Source of the DNA: Cristatella mucedo
Lineage: Eukaryota; Bryozoa; Phylactolaemata; Cristatellidae
DNA length: 64,000 nucleotides
Assembly (NCBI GenBank): GCA_009760855.2
Contig: WPIO01000111.1
Span: forward strand, 122,001 to 186,000
Direction: 5' to 3'
The notes below the pieces were generated by a model. It saw only the letters and a list, made by a program, of their open reading frames with translations. It was not told where the DNA came from and made no database searches. Shown here piece by piece: positions 42,621-55,302 of this stretch; position 1 is the stretch's first letter, and the number at the start of each line of letters is the position of its first letter. The position numbers and the translations under genes are program-made.

Positions 42621-42879
42621 CGACTTACGGCGCATTACAAGCAGTTCATCTTACATTTATAATCTTAGGATTTGTGTATTTAAATTAAGTATCACGTGCG
42701 CTTAATTTCTATCTATTTCCCATAAAAACGTGTTAAGTGGTTTTTTGGATGTCTGCATTTGTTGTGTGGTGGCATGGCTAGCTGTACGTGATTCTGCTCG
42801 TAAAACTAAGACAAATAAATTCCCGTAAGATCAAACTATTAGTAAGAATATTCTATTACACTTAAAATTAATTGGGTTT

Positions 42880-43100
42880 CACTGGGCATACGAAGCTCTT
42901 TGGAACCGGAGATATTCCCACTTCCGGTATCTTTGGCAGTTGTCCGCAGTGGCAAATGTGCTGAACCGACGTGCGACGCGTTTAACTGAGCTACTGACTT
43001 GCTCTGTCTGTAAGTTATTAGAATGAGTTGCTCGTGCGGGTTAAGCCGTAATTTTCTTGCTAAGGTCATCGGCATGCTTCGTAAGTCGCTTGCAATTCTG
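42880..43100 (+). other. segment shared by zinc-finger units, with splice-donor-like site
   Basis: Counterpart of 30180 and 57020; GAGCTACTGACTTGCTCTGTCT is followed by GTAAGT at 43010-43015. Confidence 0.4.
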
Positions 43101-43974
43101 GATTTTAATAAAATGCTGTTCCTTACCTTCAGCTCTGTGAATGGTGTATGGGTCTTTGTTAGTGCATTCTTAAACTAGCTTAACTCTGGCCAGTGTCATT
43201 GTTTGTACAGCACTAGCAAACTTGGGCGCTCTTGAATCGTTGTACGATCGTCTGTGTGCATCACTTAAATGTAGTCGTGATTTCGGCTTTATCTGAGTCA
43301 GAAACCGTCGCGAGGGAGGTATCCGTTGCGATTGTACGAATATCTGTTTTTCACTGATTGTGCAGTTGATATTGGCTGCAGCAGAGCTTTATTTGCTGGG
43401 CATTGTTTTAGTGGTTACTAGTGCTCATATTGCACAAGCTAGTATTGACTAGGTCAGGGGGTCCTCTGGATGAAGTTTCGTCTTCTTTGAGGTGACTGTT
43501 TTATCTTTTTACCCGTGGCTACATTTCGGCGATGTGTATGAACCATGATATGTATGATTGTTTTGTGTGGGAGTATAAGAGCACAACTTTCATTTTGTAT
43601 GAAAATCATATTAAGGCCTCGACGCACTCTCCGACTTGCATCGATCCTGCTTCGTTGTTGCCTCAACAAACCTTAAGAAGGTTGTTCTCAAGAAGGCTAA
43701 GAAGAGAAGAGTTATCACTAAAGGAATAGGCTGGTGGAAGATAGGTGTCACTGAAGATACAGTGAGGGTTAGCACGAGGATGAACGTGAGTTTCATGTCT
43801 CGAGAGATAGTTTATTTAGAATACTAACTTTGGGGTTTGGTGGTTAGAGTCATCTTTCGAGTAGTGTATCACAATTTACTTGTTTAAAGTGGATTATAGG
43901 TCCACCTGAGCACACACTTCGTTACTACAAGGTAGACATAATTCACTCTTAGGCTCCAGCCTATCTCAGATCTA

Positions 43975-45435
43975 CTCCCCCACCAGGCCAAGCATCGTAA
44001 TAATAAGAATAATAATAATGCAGTTAATAAAGCCCCCTCAGAGAACTCAGTCTCTTTCTAGGGGCTTCACATTTGCTGCACAGGGAATCACGATTGAATG
44101 GTGAGTAATTTCATGCTTGATAAACATAAATTACATGGTTGGTGGCAGCATGCACAGTGTCAGCATGCAAATGTGGTTAGTGGCAGCATGCACAGTGTCA
44201 GCACGTATAAGCACATCAAGGATGAATTACAGGGACCCACTGAATGCTGTCCTAAATAGGTGTGTTGTTTAAGTTCTTTTTAAATGTGGTCAGGTCAGGG
44301 GATGTTCTGACACAAGTCAGGATTGAGTTCCAGGCTTTGGGAGCATACGAACTAAATGCACGGTCTCCAAAGGATTTCAGGTTTGTACGAGGTATTGGTA
44401 AACTGTTGGGTTCCGAAAGAGTGGTAATAATAATAATAATAATAATATTGCACTTGATAAAGCGCCCTCAGAGAACTTAATCTCTTTCTAGGCGCTTTAC
44501 ATTTGCTGCAAAGTGATACGCAATAGAATAGTAAGTAAAATGTGGTACAATGCTTGGCCTGGTAGGGGAGTAGATCTGAGAGATAGGCTGGAGCCAAAGA
44601 ATGAAGTGACCTACAAGTGAGCAACAAAACCCTGAAGTCAATCCGTTGCTTGACTGGTAGCCAGTGCAGGTCGGCAAGAAGTGGTGTGATGTGGCAACTG
44701 CGCCGCTCACGACAGACAAGCCTAGCTACCGAGTTTTGCACGATCTGTAATCGCCTGATTGCACATGCCGGTAGTCCAGCAAGCAGTGAGTTACAGAAGT
44801 CAAGACGGGATGTCACGAATGCATGGACCAACTTGGACGTGGTATCCTTATCTAAACAAGCCGAATTTTAGCAATGTTATGTAGCTGGAAGTAGGCAGAT
44901 TTGACTGTGGAGCTGATGTGGTCGTCTAGCGAGATGTCACTTTGGAACAGAACACCTAGATTTCGAGCTGATTCAACAGGAGATATGCTGGCAGAGCCAA
45001 TTTTGGGTGTCAGCCTTTCCAATTTGTGAATCACACTGGGTTTGCCCATAACTATAGTTTTATCATCGTTTAGTTTTAGAGAATTTGCTGCCATCCATGT
45101 GCAGATGTCATCAATACATGCAGCAAGTGAGTTGAAAGAATTTGAGGTGCTCGAAGGCTGGGAGGGATCAAAGCAAAGGTACAAGTGAGTGTCATCCAGA
45201 TAGAAGTGAAAGCCTAGATTGTGCTTGGCAATCATATCAGCAAGAGGGACAGTATAAACCGTGAAAAGAACCGGAACTAGCTCGGAGCCCTGAGGTACCC
45301 CATATCGTACCACCCGCTTTTCGGAATCCAGCAGTTTACCAATACCTCGTACAAACCTCAAATCCTTTGGAGATCGTGCATTTAGTTTGTATGCTCCCAA
45401 AGCTTGGAACTCCCTCCCGACAAGTGCATTGTTAT
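43975..45435 (-). mobile_element. LINE A mosaic copy
   Basis: Reverse LINE A from tail to RT (45511-44852 encodes SARNLGVLFQSD and FYLDDTHLYL, with Leu for the first catalytic-loop Ala). A second LINE A tail is inserted at about 44427-44548 in the same orientation. At about 45305-45450 a short plus-strand LINE A piece with its own (ATT)n tail adjoins. Confidence 0.8.
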
Positions 45436-45684
45436 TATTATTATTATTATTTCTTCCAAGGGAAGGAGAATCAGCAAGTAGGAGAGGGCTATCAGGGGGA
45501 ATCCTTTTCAAGTAAGATGCATAAGGTGATCATATCGAAGGCGAGATACGTCATTAAGAAAGGGAAACGTTGCAATACTGATAGAAGTCTGAAAGACTTC
45601 TGAGTAGCCGAGTGTGGTTCTAGGCCTTGGCCTAGATGGAGGCAAGACTGGAGATACAACTAATCGTAAGAAGGTGAAGACGAG

Positions 45685-45862
45685 CTGATTCAACAGCCTC
45701 TTTTGTATAGCGACCGAAGAACCTTGACGGCTCTCACCACTTCTTGCAGTGGTAATCAAGGATCGCCCACGACAAGATTCGAACCCACGACCTCGGGGCT
45801 GAAGGCGTGAAAAGTAACCAACCACCTTACCTCACCTAGTGAGCCATCACGGGTCACCAGCG
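45685..45862 (-). mobile_element. tRNA-derived SINE, family 1
   Basis: Reverse copy with GATTCGAACCCACGACCTCGG (B box side) and CCTAGTGAGCCATCACGG (A box side). Confidence 0.8.
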
Positions 45863-46839
45863 CTCGGGCTCGGCTCCTCCATTGCTGCAAAACACTTTGG
45901 CAGGCGACATTGCTGGTGAAATCGTCGATGCCTAACACTAGAGGCCTTGTTTTTAAAGTGCAATACCTGCCCTTCAGATAGGGATAAGATCATGAGTTCT
46001 CGGGCGATAGGTCTATTGAGGATAGGTTTAATTTAACTTACTTTTGAATGCATATTAGTAGTGCCAGATAAGAGATTAAGTTCTCTGCGAGAGCTACACA
46101 GCTATTTTGTTATTATAGAGGCACAAGCAAGAAGTCCTGAATAAAGAGATTTGCAATAATCTAGATCCGATGCCTCAAGCAGATGGCCTGTCAACCTTAG
46201 CTATCGAGCTGACATCTTAGCAGACCCCTATTCTGACAAAGTAGCTGCCTTTTGTAAGAAGTCGGTAACTCTCCTGAGTATCATGGCCTCTATTTTTTAC
46301 ATGTTATTACTTCCTATTTGGGCTTGTGCATGCAGAACTCGTACGTGTTGTCACTAAACGTTTGACCTGCTTCTTATACAGCCTAAAAGAGCAAGTTTTC
46401 TTAAAGGCCAAAATCGGGGCCTACTAAGAAAAGAATACTGAAGCTAAACTAGTTTACTCGTTTGTTAAGCCTAACTAGTTTACTTGCTTGTGTCGTCACA
46501 TGTAGATTACTCCACAACTCTTTTTTTGTTCACTCACAGTGTCTTTATACTGTTGAATCTAGTGCAATACTCAATGCCTCGGTATGGTCAGTCATCAACG
46601 GCGGCGCTGCTATGCCTCTCGCGACTTCTGTCTGAGCTTTAGTGGCACTCTAAAAAGAATCAAATGGACTTAATGATCCTCAGTCTTGCTTACAGCTTGC
46701 TTTGCCATGCGACTTCCTTTCCTTGTCACTGTGCTGCTGCTGACGTGCAAAGGCAGTCGTTGCTAGACTCCTTCACAGCTAGATGAACTGCTGCACGAGT
46801 TTTTCGGCCTCCTCGTGCCCTCCGATCCTCTATAAGAGG

Positions 46840-47120
46840 CAATACACACTAGCTGTTCTATTACTTGGCCAAAAGATCGTTGGCAACAAAAGCTTGCAGT
46901 CTTTAGGTCCTAGACTGTGGAACCCACTTCGACAATTCAAACGCAACGACGTCTACTCTCATGCTGGTGATTGTGGCACATCCTTACCGGCCGTTCTGAG
47001 CCGCTAAATCCATGCTACTCACTACCTCAACGACCCACCTGACTCAGCTATGCTTCTTGCTTTCCCTGCTGTGTGACATGAAGTCTGTTAGCTACCACAT
47101 TCTTGTGGAAGTTCGCTTAG
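46840..47120 (+). mobile_element. LINE B 3' fragment
   Basis: Encodes the SLQSLGPRLWNPL and HAGDCGTSLPAVLSR segments typical of the LINE B end; several frame breaks. Confidence 0.75.
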
Positions 47121-47350
47121 GTTTTATACATGCCATTCGCTTGGTTTTTTTGGCTTTTGGAGTTCACCAGACGGCGATGCATTACATAGCTATGATGCTT
47201 TGGCTCAGTGGTGAAGGTGCTTGCCTCGAACAAAGGTCAAGGTCAATGCATTTGACCGAAACGATCGTGCCCAGCGATTGAACCGGAGGCAGCTGCAGCG
47301 GCCTCCCAGCTTCTCGTCGACTCTCCTCAGCAGTTGCCATTGCAGTCGCC

Positions 47351-48469
47351 GTGCACGCTGCTTCAGAGCCCAGAGAAGAGGCTGTGCCGGCTCGAGGCAC
47401 CGGCGGCAGGCGGCAGCTGCTCGGGGACGCCTTGGAGCCGGCAATGGCTGCCGTGAGCACCACGAGGCTGTACGCGTGCGACCAGTGCGGCATGCACTTC
47501 GCCCGGCCCGGCCACCTGAAGAGGCACGCCGGCACGCACGCGAGCAGCGGCGAGAAGAGGTACGAGTGCGAGACGTGCGGTAAGAGGTACAGCAACGGCG
47601 CCATGCTGAGGCATCACCAGAGCGGGCACACTCGCGAGCGGCCGTACGCCTGCGAGCACTGCGCCAAGCGCTTTGCATTCATCAGCCACCTGAGGAGTCA
47701 CGTGCGCCGGCACACGGGCGAGCGTCCGTTTGCCTGCGACTTGTGCGGGGCACAGTTCACGCAGCTCCACAGCCTTCAGAGGCACGCCTTGGTGCACACG
47801 AGCAAGCGGCAGCACGCTTGCAGCCTGTGCGGCATGCAATTCAAGCTCCTGTGCAGCCTCAAGAGGCACGCTCGCAAGCAAGCCTGCGGCGAGAAGAAGC
47901 TCGCCTGCAGCGACAAGAGGCGGGCCCGCAGCGAGCAGGGGCACACCTGCGATACGTGCGGAAAGCGGTACAGCTGCGCCAGCAGCCTCAGGAGGCACGT
48001 ACAGGTGCACACGGGCGAGCGGCCGTACGCGTGCACCTGCGACCAGTGCGGCATGCGCTTTGTGAATCGCGGCAACCTGCGGGTCCACATGCGCCTGCAC
48101 ACGGGCGAGCGGCCCTACGCCTGCGACACGTGTGGCATACGGTTCACGCAGCGCGGCACGCTAAGCAGACACGCCTTGGTGCACTCGGGCGAGCGGCGCC
48201 ACGTGTGCAGCCTGTGCGGTGCGCAATTCAAGCAGCTATTCAGCCTGAAAAGGCACGCCGTTAATCACACGGGCGAGCGTCCGCACTCGTGCATCGAGTG
48301 CGGCTTGCGGTTCAGCAACAGCAGCAACCTGAATCAGCACCTGCGCACGCACGTCGGCAACCGGCGCCGCCATGCAGCGGCTGCCACAGCAGCACAGGAA
48401 GAGGCGTCTGCTCGGACGATGGACAGCAGCCCGTGCAAGGCCAGCACGGCCGACGCTCGAACTCCTTAG
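47351..48469 (+). CDS. C2H2 zinc-finger protein 2
   Basis: Frame of 372 codons; likely start at ATG 47444 (MAAVSTTRLYACDQCG). Ten recognisable fingers. Finger 5 ends with Gln instead of the second zinc His (RHARKQ) and is followed by a degenerate Cys-poor spacer. A two-residue insertion (CT) precedes finger 7. The terminal finger ends SNLNQHLRTHVG, as in its relatives, followed by an Ala-rich tail. Very GC-rich, single open block, no effector domain seen. Confidence 0.85.
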   Translation: MHAASEPREEAVPARGTGGRRQLLGDALEPAMAAVSTTRLYACDQCGMHFARPGHLKRHAGTHASSGEKRYECETCGKRYSNGAMLRHHQSGHTRERPYACEHCAKRFAFISHLRSHVRRHTGERPFACDLCGAQFTQLHSLQRHALVHTSKRQHACSLCGMQFKLLCSLKRHARKQACGEKKLACSDKRRARSEQGHTCDTCGKRYSCASSLRRHVQVHTGERPYACTCDQCGMRFVNRGNLRVHMRLHTGERPYACDTCGIRFTQRGTLSRHALVHSGERRHVCSLCGAQFKQLFSLKRHAVNHTGERPHSCIECGLRFSNSSNLNQHLRTHVGNRRRHAAAATAAQEEASARTMDSSPCKASTADARTP

Positions 48470-49540
48470 AGAGGGCCGCAGCCTCTTGAGCGCACGTGAC
48501 CGATGCAATGAGCGCTGCTTACCGGCAGTAGGTTGGCGATCTGCTTCGCTTTAATCGCAGTAGCTCGATGCCACGTGGCATCGGCAGCAGGAGTCACGGG
48601 AGGTGGGCCTACTGCCGGTAGTGCTCGCCGTGGCACGGCGGCCCAGAAGTGACTGCTTTGCTGGGGGCAGCGAGGGAATTGCGTGCTGTCCAGGGCGTGG
48701 GCAAGAAGTGACTTACCCAGCCGGTGCTGCAGCTGCTCCTGCATGCTTTGCTTTGCTACTTGCCAGGACGGGCTTGACCCCCGGAGTAGACGTCACCTCA
48801 ATCGTAAGTATAGAAAGTTTGCAAAGTCTGTCAGGCGTCTGCGGTAAGCCGGCCACGATTAGCCAGCTTGGCTCGGTGTGCTCTGCTTCTGCTGCTGCCG
48901 CTGACGAAGCAGCAGCAGCTGCTGCTTGCTTTGCTTTGCCTCACCCATCTTGGCACACCGGGCTTTGCCAAATTAACTGTGACCAGTAGTGCAAGTATAG
49001 AAATAAACCTCAGGATTACCACGCACATGCGGTTCATGATTCTGATGAAAGCAATATGAGAAATTCACTCGGCCATCAACTGCAAGCCGACTAGGAACAG
49101 CCAGCGGCACTGTGCACTGTAGGACATTTTCTCCAATGCCAAGGATATTTAAGAGGATCTGAGTGAAACCTCAATGTTTGTCACCAAGTTGCCACTGCCA
49201 TGTAAAACTAGCCAAAAGTCACGATAGTTATGGACTTGAGTTGCCTTAGCTTCCCCAGGGAGATTCTCGCTGCAGGCACGGATATGCTTTCATCATAACA
49301 CCTGTGGCTACTGACTTCGCCGGTGACAGCACAATTAGCTTAAAGGACATTCTTTATGATGGCTAGAGCTTTTTAATCTACATCGTGGCAACCTTTTTTC
49401 TTTGAAGAATTTCTCTTCTTGCCTGATGTGCTGCATTTCCGTCGTGGCATTCACTTTACGTTAATGTTGTGGCTCAACGAAGCTGATATCAATGCACTAG
49501 TTAGCTCGTTGTACAAATGGACCTGGAACAAATATTGTTG
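48470..49540. other. 3' region of zinc-finger unit 2
   Basis: The shared 3' block is at 48960-49080 (GACCAGTAGTGCAAGTATAGAAATAAACCTC), including AATAAA, and a partial copy is at about 48800. The remainder shows nothing recognisable. Confidence 0.5.
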
Positions 49541-49659
49541 GTCACAAGCAATGGTAGAGCCACAATCTGTATTTGTGAGTGTGTATGCATCTGCTTAGTG
49601 TGTTTGCATGTGCATTAGTGCTTGTGATTTGTTTGTTATTGCCTCGCGGTGTGTGTTTC

Positions 49660-49716
49660 TGTGCTTGTGTGTGTGTGTGTGTGTGGGTGTGTGTGTGGGT
49701 GTGGGTGTGTGTGTGT

Positions 49717-49758
<42 letters not shown>

Positions 49759-49762
49759 TGTG

Positions 49763-49815
<53 letters not shown>

Positions 49816-49822
49816 TGTGTGT
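49660..49822 (+). repeat. long (GT)n microsatellite
   Basis: About 160 nt of GT repeat with scattered GGG interruptions. Confidence 0.97.
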
Positions 49823-50059
49823 AAGTTGGTGTGTCAGGTAAGTCAACCTCAACTCTCATTCATCGGTGCTGACAAGATCTTCGGCAGCTTCAGGTGGCGC
49901 TTGAGACGACGTCTGGGTGATGGTCGCCTGGCATGTTCAAATGGATTCATGCGGGTATGCAATGTACCTAGATTAAATGCAAGCACCTGCCAGTATGGCA
50001 ACTTCATCATGGTGGGTTTTTGAAAGTGCTCTACGTGGCCGTGATAAGAGCTGGAAGCT

Positions 50060-52000
50060 ACTGCAGATGTGTATCTCCGTCTGTAACTCCACAAAACCAT
50101 AAAGGCTATGTGGGTGTTACGAAGGAGAGTTGTGTATAGCTCACTCACAGCCTAAGCGGCTTTTGGTATGCATTTGGTAGCCAACAGACTTCGTTTCACG
50201 AAACAAAGAAAAAGTGGAAAGTATAGTAGAGTCAGGAGAGTAGTTGAGGTAGTAAGTAGCATGGAAGTAGCAGCTCAGCACCCCTAAAAAGGATGAGCCA
50301 TAGTCGGCAGCAGGAGAGTAGTCGTCGTTGCGTATAAACTGTGGAATTGAATTCCACAGTTTAGGACCCGGAGCTAAAGCTTCTGTCGCCAACGGTCTTC
50401 AAGCAGAGGAATGGGACAGCTAATTTATTGTCCATACAGGACCTGAGGGCACGATGAGGCTGAAGCTGGTGCAGCACTTCAGCTAGGTTGGAGGGAGCCA
50501 AGCCGTGGCGGGCCTTGTAAGAACTTTGCTCTGTTTACGTTGCTCAACCGACATCCATCCTAGCTCTTTTAGAAAATGAGACGTGCTCAAACCTCTGAGA
50601 CTTGAAGACTAGCCTTGCAGCTATATTCATAGCTAGCTGCAGTGGCCTAGTTACTTTCTTTGGTAGCCCAACCAAGGAGAATTAAAATACTTAAGCCGAG
50701 ACAGGCATAAGGAGCTAGTTAAATGTTTCCCAAGCCACTGGAAGACAGCTCCTAATCTTGGATAGGGATCGGACGTGGTGGCTAGCTGTAGAAGCAGTCT
50801 TCTGAATGGAGCATTAACAATTTAGGCAGCTGTCGAAAACGACACCTAAATTTTGAACACGTGGTGATGGTCGCACAACAACACCTATTAAAAGAGCCAA
50901 GCCTTTTAATCCAGCCTCACTCTTAGGCTGTGCTATGAGAAGTAGTTCAGTTTTATAGTTTCAAGAAGTTTTCCGACATCCAGGATCGAATGTCGGCAAG
51001 ACAAGCATTCAATTTCTCAGTTGCTGCAGCAGATTCCGACGGTTTGCATGACAAATATAGCTGAGTATCGTCAGCATAAAAGTGATATCCTATTCCATGG
51101 GCCTTAATCACTTTTCCCAGAGGTTGAATATAAATAGAGAACAGCATGGGACCGAGTAAGGACCCTCGAGGGACTTCACTGATGACCCTTTTCGTGTGTG
51201 AGATCTGACCCCCACACGACACGGATTGAACACGATCAGACAAGTATGATTTAAACCATGCCAGTGCATCGTCTGCCAAAACCGATCGTAGTGCTCAGTC
51301 GTTCAAGTACAACATCGTGATCAATCGTGCCGAAGGCAGCTGACAGATCTAGCAGAGCTAGGGCAGTGACATTCCCGTCGCCGTTGCCACGTAGAATGTT
51401 AGTGTAAACACGGAGGAGAGCAGTTTCAGTGGAGTGCTGCCTCTTGAACCCTGATTGAAATGTTTCTGACATTTCATTCTTTTCAAAATGTTCAATCAAT
51501 CAGATGCGTAGCAACAATTTTTTGAATAATCTGACAGAAAGAATGAAAACTGGGCGATAATTTACGAGGACCTCTGTACCTAATCCAGGCTCTTTAAGTA
51601 TGGGTCTAATGATTGGCGATTTGAAGGACTTGGGGACGACCCCTTTTCCCAAAGAAGCATTAAAAATCTCGGTTATGGCAGGGCTAAGTTGGTCTGCCAG
51701 TGACGACCACAGAGTTTATGGTATAGGGTATCCAGGAGACGAGCTCTTTTTGCTAGACCTTATTAAGGTAGCCACATCGCATGCAGAGAGCTTGGAAAAA
51801 AATTTTAGGAAGGTCACAGGTTGTGATTCCGCAATTGCTTTACTCGGAGGGGGCTTCATGGAGGCGCGAATCAGATCAAGTGCTTTGCGAATTAGCAGCG
51901 ATACTTATTTATTCAACCCGTTGCAATTAGAAAATTGCTCAGCAGTTGGGCTGCTGGCTTTCACGCTGGCAATGGCAGAAGCAGGCGACTGACCTACGGC
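50060..52000 (-). mobile_element. LINE B, RT to 3' end
   Basis: Reverse copy of a second CR1-like LINE. RT motifs: FQSGFKRQHSTETALL, LLDLSAAFGTIDHDVV, EVPRGSLLGPMLF and the catalytic FYADDTQLYL at about 51060-51100. Upstream sequence to about 52000 encodes the pre-RT region in broken frame. The 3' UTR begins at about 50060. Inactive. Confidence 0.85.
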
Positions 52001-52439
52001 CCATGACTTTTGCTAGTAGTTAAATTTAAATAGGCCACGCTATGGATAGGTCGAGTAGATTTCCGGAAATAGGCACGGTCGTGAAAAGCCCTGGGAGCCA
52101 ATGGCCTGTGGAAATACCGAGCTGCTTAGCTCCAAATAATTCAGGTGTTGCAGTGCAGCTGTAGCTTGTAGACGACTTCAAAGTGCAGCCCCTTTTCTCG
52201 CTCGGCTTTGTCGTCTAATGGCACGCGATCTCGCTCGGTGGTCGCGACAGCCACCTCGACTTTACGAATGCGAGACATTGAGTGACCCGGATGCAGACTT
52301 GAAATTAAGCCGATGTTTAAAAACATTCTGTTCCCGAGTTGCAATTTACAGCAGCGCCGGCGTATGGACCGGCTCACGTTTAAGACAGTCGTCGTCGAAT
52401 GGTTTTTTCCTGCTCCAAGAGCTTCATCCAAACGGGTGG

Positions 52440-52605
52440 ATGGCCGTGATAGCCCAGAAGGTAAGGTGCTCGCTCTTCACGATCTGAGTCGTCGGTTCGA
52501 GTCCTGCAGTTGGCGACCCTTTATTGCAAGCTGCAAACGGTGGCGATAGCTTTTGAGGCTCTTCTGTCGCTATACAAATGAGGCTGCTCAATCAACGAAT
52601 ATTTC
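52440..52605 (+). mobile_element. diverged tRNA-derived SINE, family 1
   Basis: TGGCCGTGATAGCCCAGAAGG head and GGCTCTTCTGTCGCTATAC tail. Confidence 0.7.
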
Positions 52606-52854
52606 ATTTTATTTTTAGGCTGAAGCAAACCTCTCGGGCTGCCGCAACACGCGAGCGTTATTACGCAACGCTCCCATCGGGTTTCGGGACTACGGGCAAA
52701 ATAATAAGCCTGTAAGTGCCGCCTTAGCTAGAACGCAAGCCTAAGCCAAAGAATAAATGAAGACAGTGCAAAACAAACTATGCTGGCGCTGCCAAACCGA
52801 CCAAGCCGCATCCGCTCTGCAAAATACAAAGCAGCAGAATGAACGTATCTTGCA

Positions 52855-53025
52855 AAGCCGTGATGGCACACTAGGTAAGGCGGTCGCTTTTCACGATCTC
52901 GATCACGAGGTAGTGGGGTCAAATCCTGCGGCAGGTGATTCTGTGTTGCCGCTGCAAGCGGCGGTTATAGCCGTAAAGGCTCTTCTGCCGCTTTACAAAG
53001 AGGCTGTTAAATCAGCTAGTACTTA
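52855..53025 (+). mobile_element. tRNA-derived SINE, family 1
   Basis: GCCGTGATGGCACACTAGG head; tail GGCTCTTCTGCCGCTTTAC. Confidence 0.75.
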
Positions 53026-53029
53026 ACAA

Positions 53030-53760
53030 TTTTGTTTAGTTTCCACGCAGCGTATGTGTACTGATTTGACGAGGAAAACAATACACGTACGCTGCGTGGC
53101 GACAAACAAAGCCGCGAGACGACTTTCGAGCTCAAATCGACGCCAGACGTTCAGACGTCGGTTTTCGACGCCCAGTGGCGTAGTCTGCAGAGACGCGGTT
53201 CAAGTGTTCTTTTTTTTAGCTACGCCACGTCCGGTCAAACTCGGTGCCAAATTTAGTGAAATTTTGGCACCGCGAAAAGAGGGACCGATAAGAGTACCTC
53301 GATCGGTCGACCGACTATGACGTTCTGCTACGAGAGCGCCTCGGTTCTGTCGGCGCGTCCTCAATCACTTGACGCTGAGAATACGTCTCAGCGAAAACGC
53401 TTGACCACCGCCTCGCCGTCGGCATATTATACGCCGCATGCTGCCCGGTTTAAGCAATGAGAACACAAGCGGGCGACGTATATTCATTACTCGTTGGTGC
53501 AAATTAAGCAGCAACACCAGCATCATAGCGGGCTTAAGCAAACGTGTAATACCCACCAGGCACTCAGCGCAGCAGCTCAAGTATCTGTCCCCTGGAGACT
53601 CTCGGCGAAACAGAAGGTGACGGCCCAGCCCGGAGTCGCGGTCCGGTGTAAAAGGCTGGAGTACATCCCAGGCCGGACTACATCCGGTATTAAACCAACC
53701 TAGGCTACTTTGTACCCGGAAGTATATTGTGGCATTCCCCTTCATACCCACTCTAGGCCA
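53030..53760. other. no gene recognised
   Basis: GC-rich sequence without a supported ORF or repeat match in the window. Confidence 0.4.
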
Positions 53761-53764
53761 AATT

Positions 53765-54195
53765 TTGCCCTATCAGCTACATAACATTACTAAAATTCGG
53801 GCTTGTTCAGATAAGGATACCACGTCAAAGTTTGTCCATGCATTTGTGATATCCCGTCTTGACTTCTGTAATTCACTGCTTGCTGGCCTACCGGCATGTG
53901 CAATTAGGCGATTGCAGCTGGTGCACAACTCCGCAACTAGGCTTGTCTGTCGTGAGCGTCGCAGCTGCCACTTCACTCCACTTTTCGCCGACCTGCACTG
54001 GCTCCCAGTCAAGCAACGCATTGACTTCAATGTTTTGTCGCTCACTTTCAGGTGCCTTCATTCTTTGGCTCCAGGCTATCTATCAGATCTACTGCCCCAC
54101 CAGACTAAGCATCGTACCACCCTCTTTTTGGATAGTAACTGCTTAATCATACCTCGTGAAAACCTCAAATTTTTTACACATCTTTCCTTTAGTTC
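53765..54195 (+). mobile_element. LINE A post-RT fragment
   Basis: Open for about 140 codons: SRLDFCNSLLAGLP, LVCRERRS, LHWLPVKQRIDF. It ends at the junction with the inverted pair. Confidence 0.85.
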
Positions 54196-54198
54196 GAA

Positions 54199-54618
54199 AA
54201 ATAATAATAATAATAATGCACTTGCTAAAGCGCCCTCAGAGAACTCAATCTCTCTCTAGGCGCTTAACATTTGCTGCAAATAGAAATGCGATTGAATGGT
54301 GAGTAATATCATGCTTGATAAACAAACAAAATGAATAACATAGTTAATGGTGACATGCACAGGGTCAGCATGCAAATGCGGTTAGTGGCAGCATGCACAG
54401 GTCAGCACGCATAAGCAGATGAAGGACGAATCACAGGGACCCACTAAATGCTGCCAAAAATAGGTGTGTTTTTAAGTTCTTTTTAAATGTGGTCAGGTCA
54501 GGAGATGTGCTGACGCAGGTCGGGAGGGAGTTCTAGGCTTTGGGAGCATACGAACTAAATGCACGGTCTCCAAAGGATTTGAGGTTTGTACGAGGTATCG
54601 GTAAATTGTTGGATTCCA
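54199..54618 (-). mobile_element. LINE A 3' end, left arm of foldback
   Basis: Reverse LINE A from (AAT)n tail to the region encoding NSLPTC..; it abuts an inverted copy at 54619. Confidence 0.85.
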
Positions 54619-55072
54619 TCAGGCAAAGCATCGTACCACTCGCTTTTCGGAATCCAACAGTCTAGAAATACCTCGTACAAACCTTAAATGCTTTGGAGAC
54701 CGTGCATTTAGCTCGTATGCTCCCACAGCCTGGAACTCCCTCCCGACCTGCATCAGAACATCCCCTGACCTGACCACATTTAAAAGAAACTTAAAAACAT
54801 ACCTATTTAGGACAGCATTTAGTGGGTCCTTGTGATTCGTCCTCGATGTGCTTATGCGTGCTGACACTGTGCATGCTGCCACTAACCACATTTGCATGCT
54901 GACCCAATGCATGTAACCCCTAACCATGTTATTAATTTTGTTTGTTTTTCAAGCATGATTTTACTTACTATTCTATTGCGTATCACTTTGCAGCAAATGT
55001 AAAGCGCCTAGAAAGAGATTAGGTTCTCTGAGGGCGCTTTATCAAGTGCAATATTATTGTTATTATTATTAT
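54619..55072 (+). mobile_element. LINE A 3' end, right arm of foldback
   Basis: Plus-strand copy of nearly the same segment as 54199-54618, ending in hairpin and (ATT)n. Confidence 0.85.
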
Positions 55073-55073
55073 T

Positions 55074-55300
55074 CCGAAAAGCGGGTGGTACAATGCTTGG
55101 CCTGATGGGGGGGAGTGTATCTGAGAGGTAGGCTGGAGCCAAAGAATGAAGTGACCTAAAAGTGAGCAACAAAACCTTGTAGTCAGACCCCCCACATCCA
55201 TGCTCCCAAAGACTGGAACTCACTCCGGAGCAGCGTCACGACATCCCCTGACTTGACCACATTAAATAAAAAATAAAAAACGCACCTATTTATGACGGCA
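55074..55300. mobile_element. short LINE A pieces in both orientations
   Basis: 55074-55195 is reverse (GCGGGTGGTACAATGCTTGG); 55200-55300 is a plus-strand CTGGAACTCACTCC-type end piece. Confidence 0.65.
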
Positions 55301-55302
55301 TT

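Noticed and set aside
49542-50023. Long Cys/Val and His/Thr ORFs
   Set aside because: They are translations of the (GT)n microsatellite on both strands.
51600-51992. 130-aa plus-strand ORF
   Set aside because: It is antisense to the LINE B region before the RT, which reads as family-like on the minus strand.
24777-53025. True tRNA genes
   Set aside because: The tRNA-like heads with A and B boxes recur several times with the same non-tRNA tails and do not form convincing complete cloverleaves. They are SINEs.
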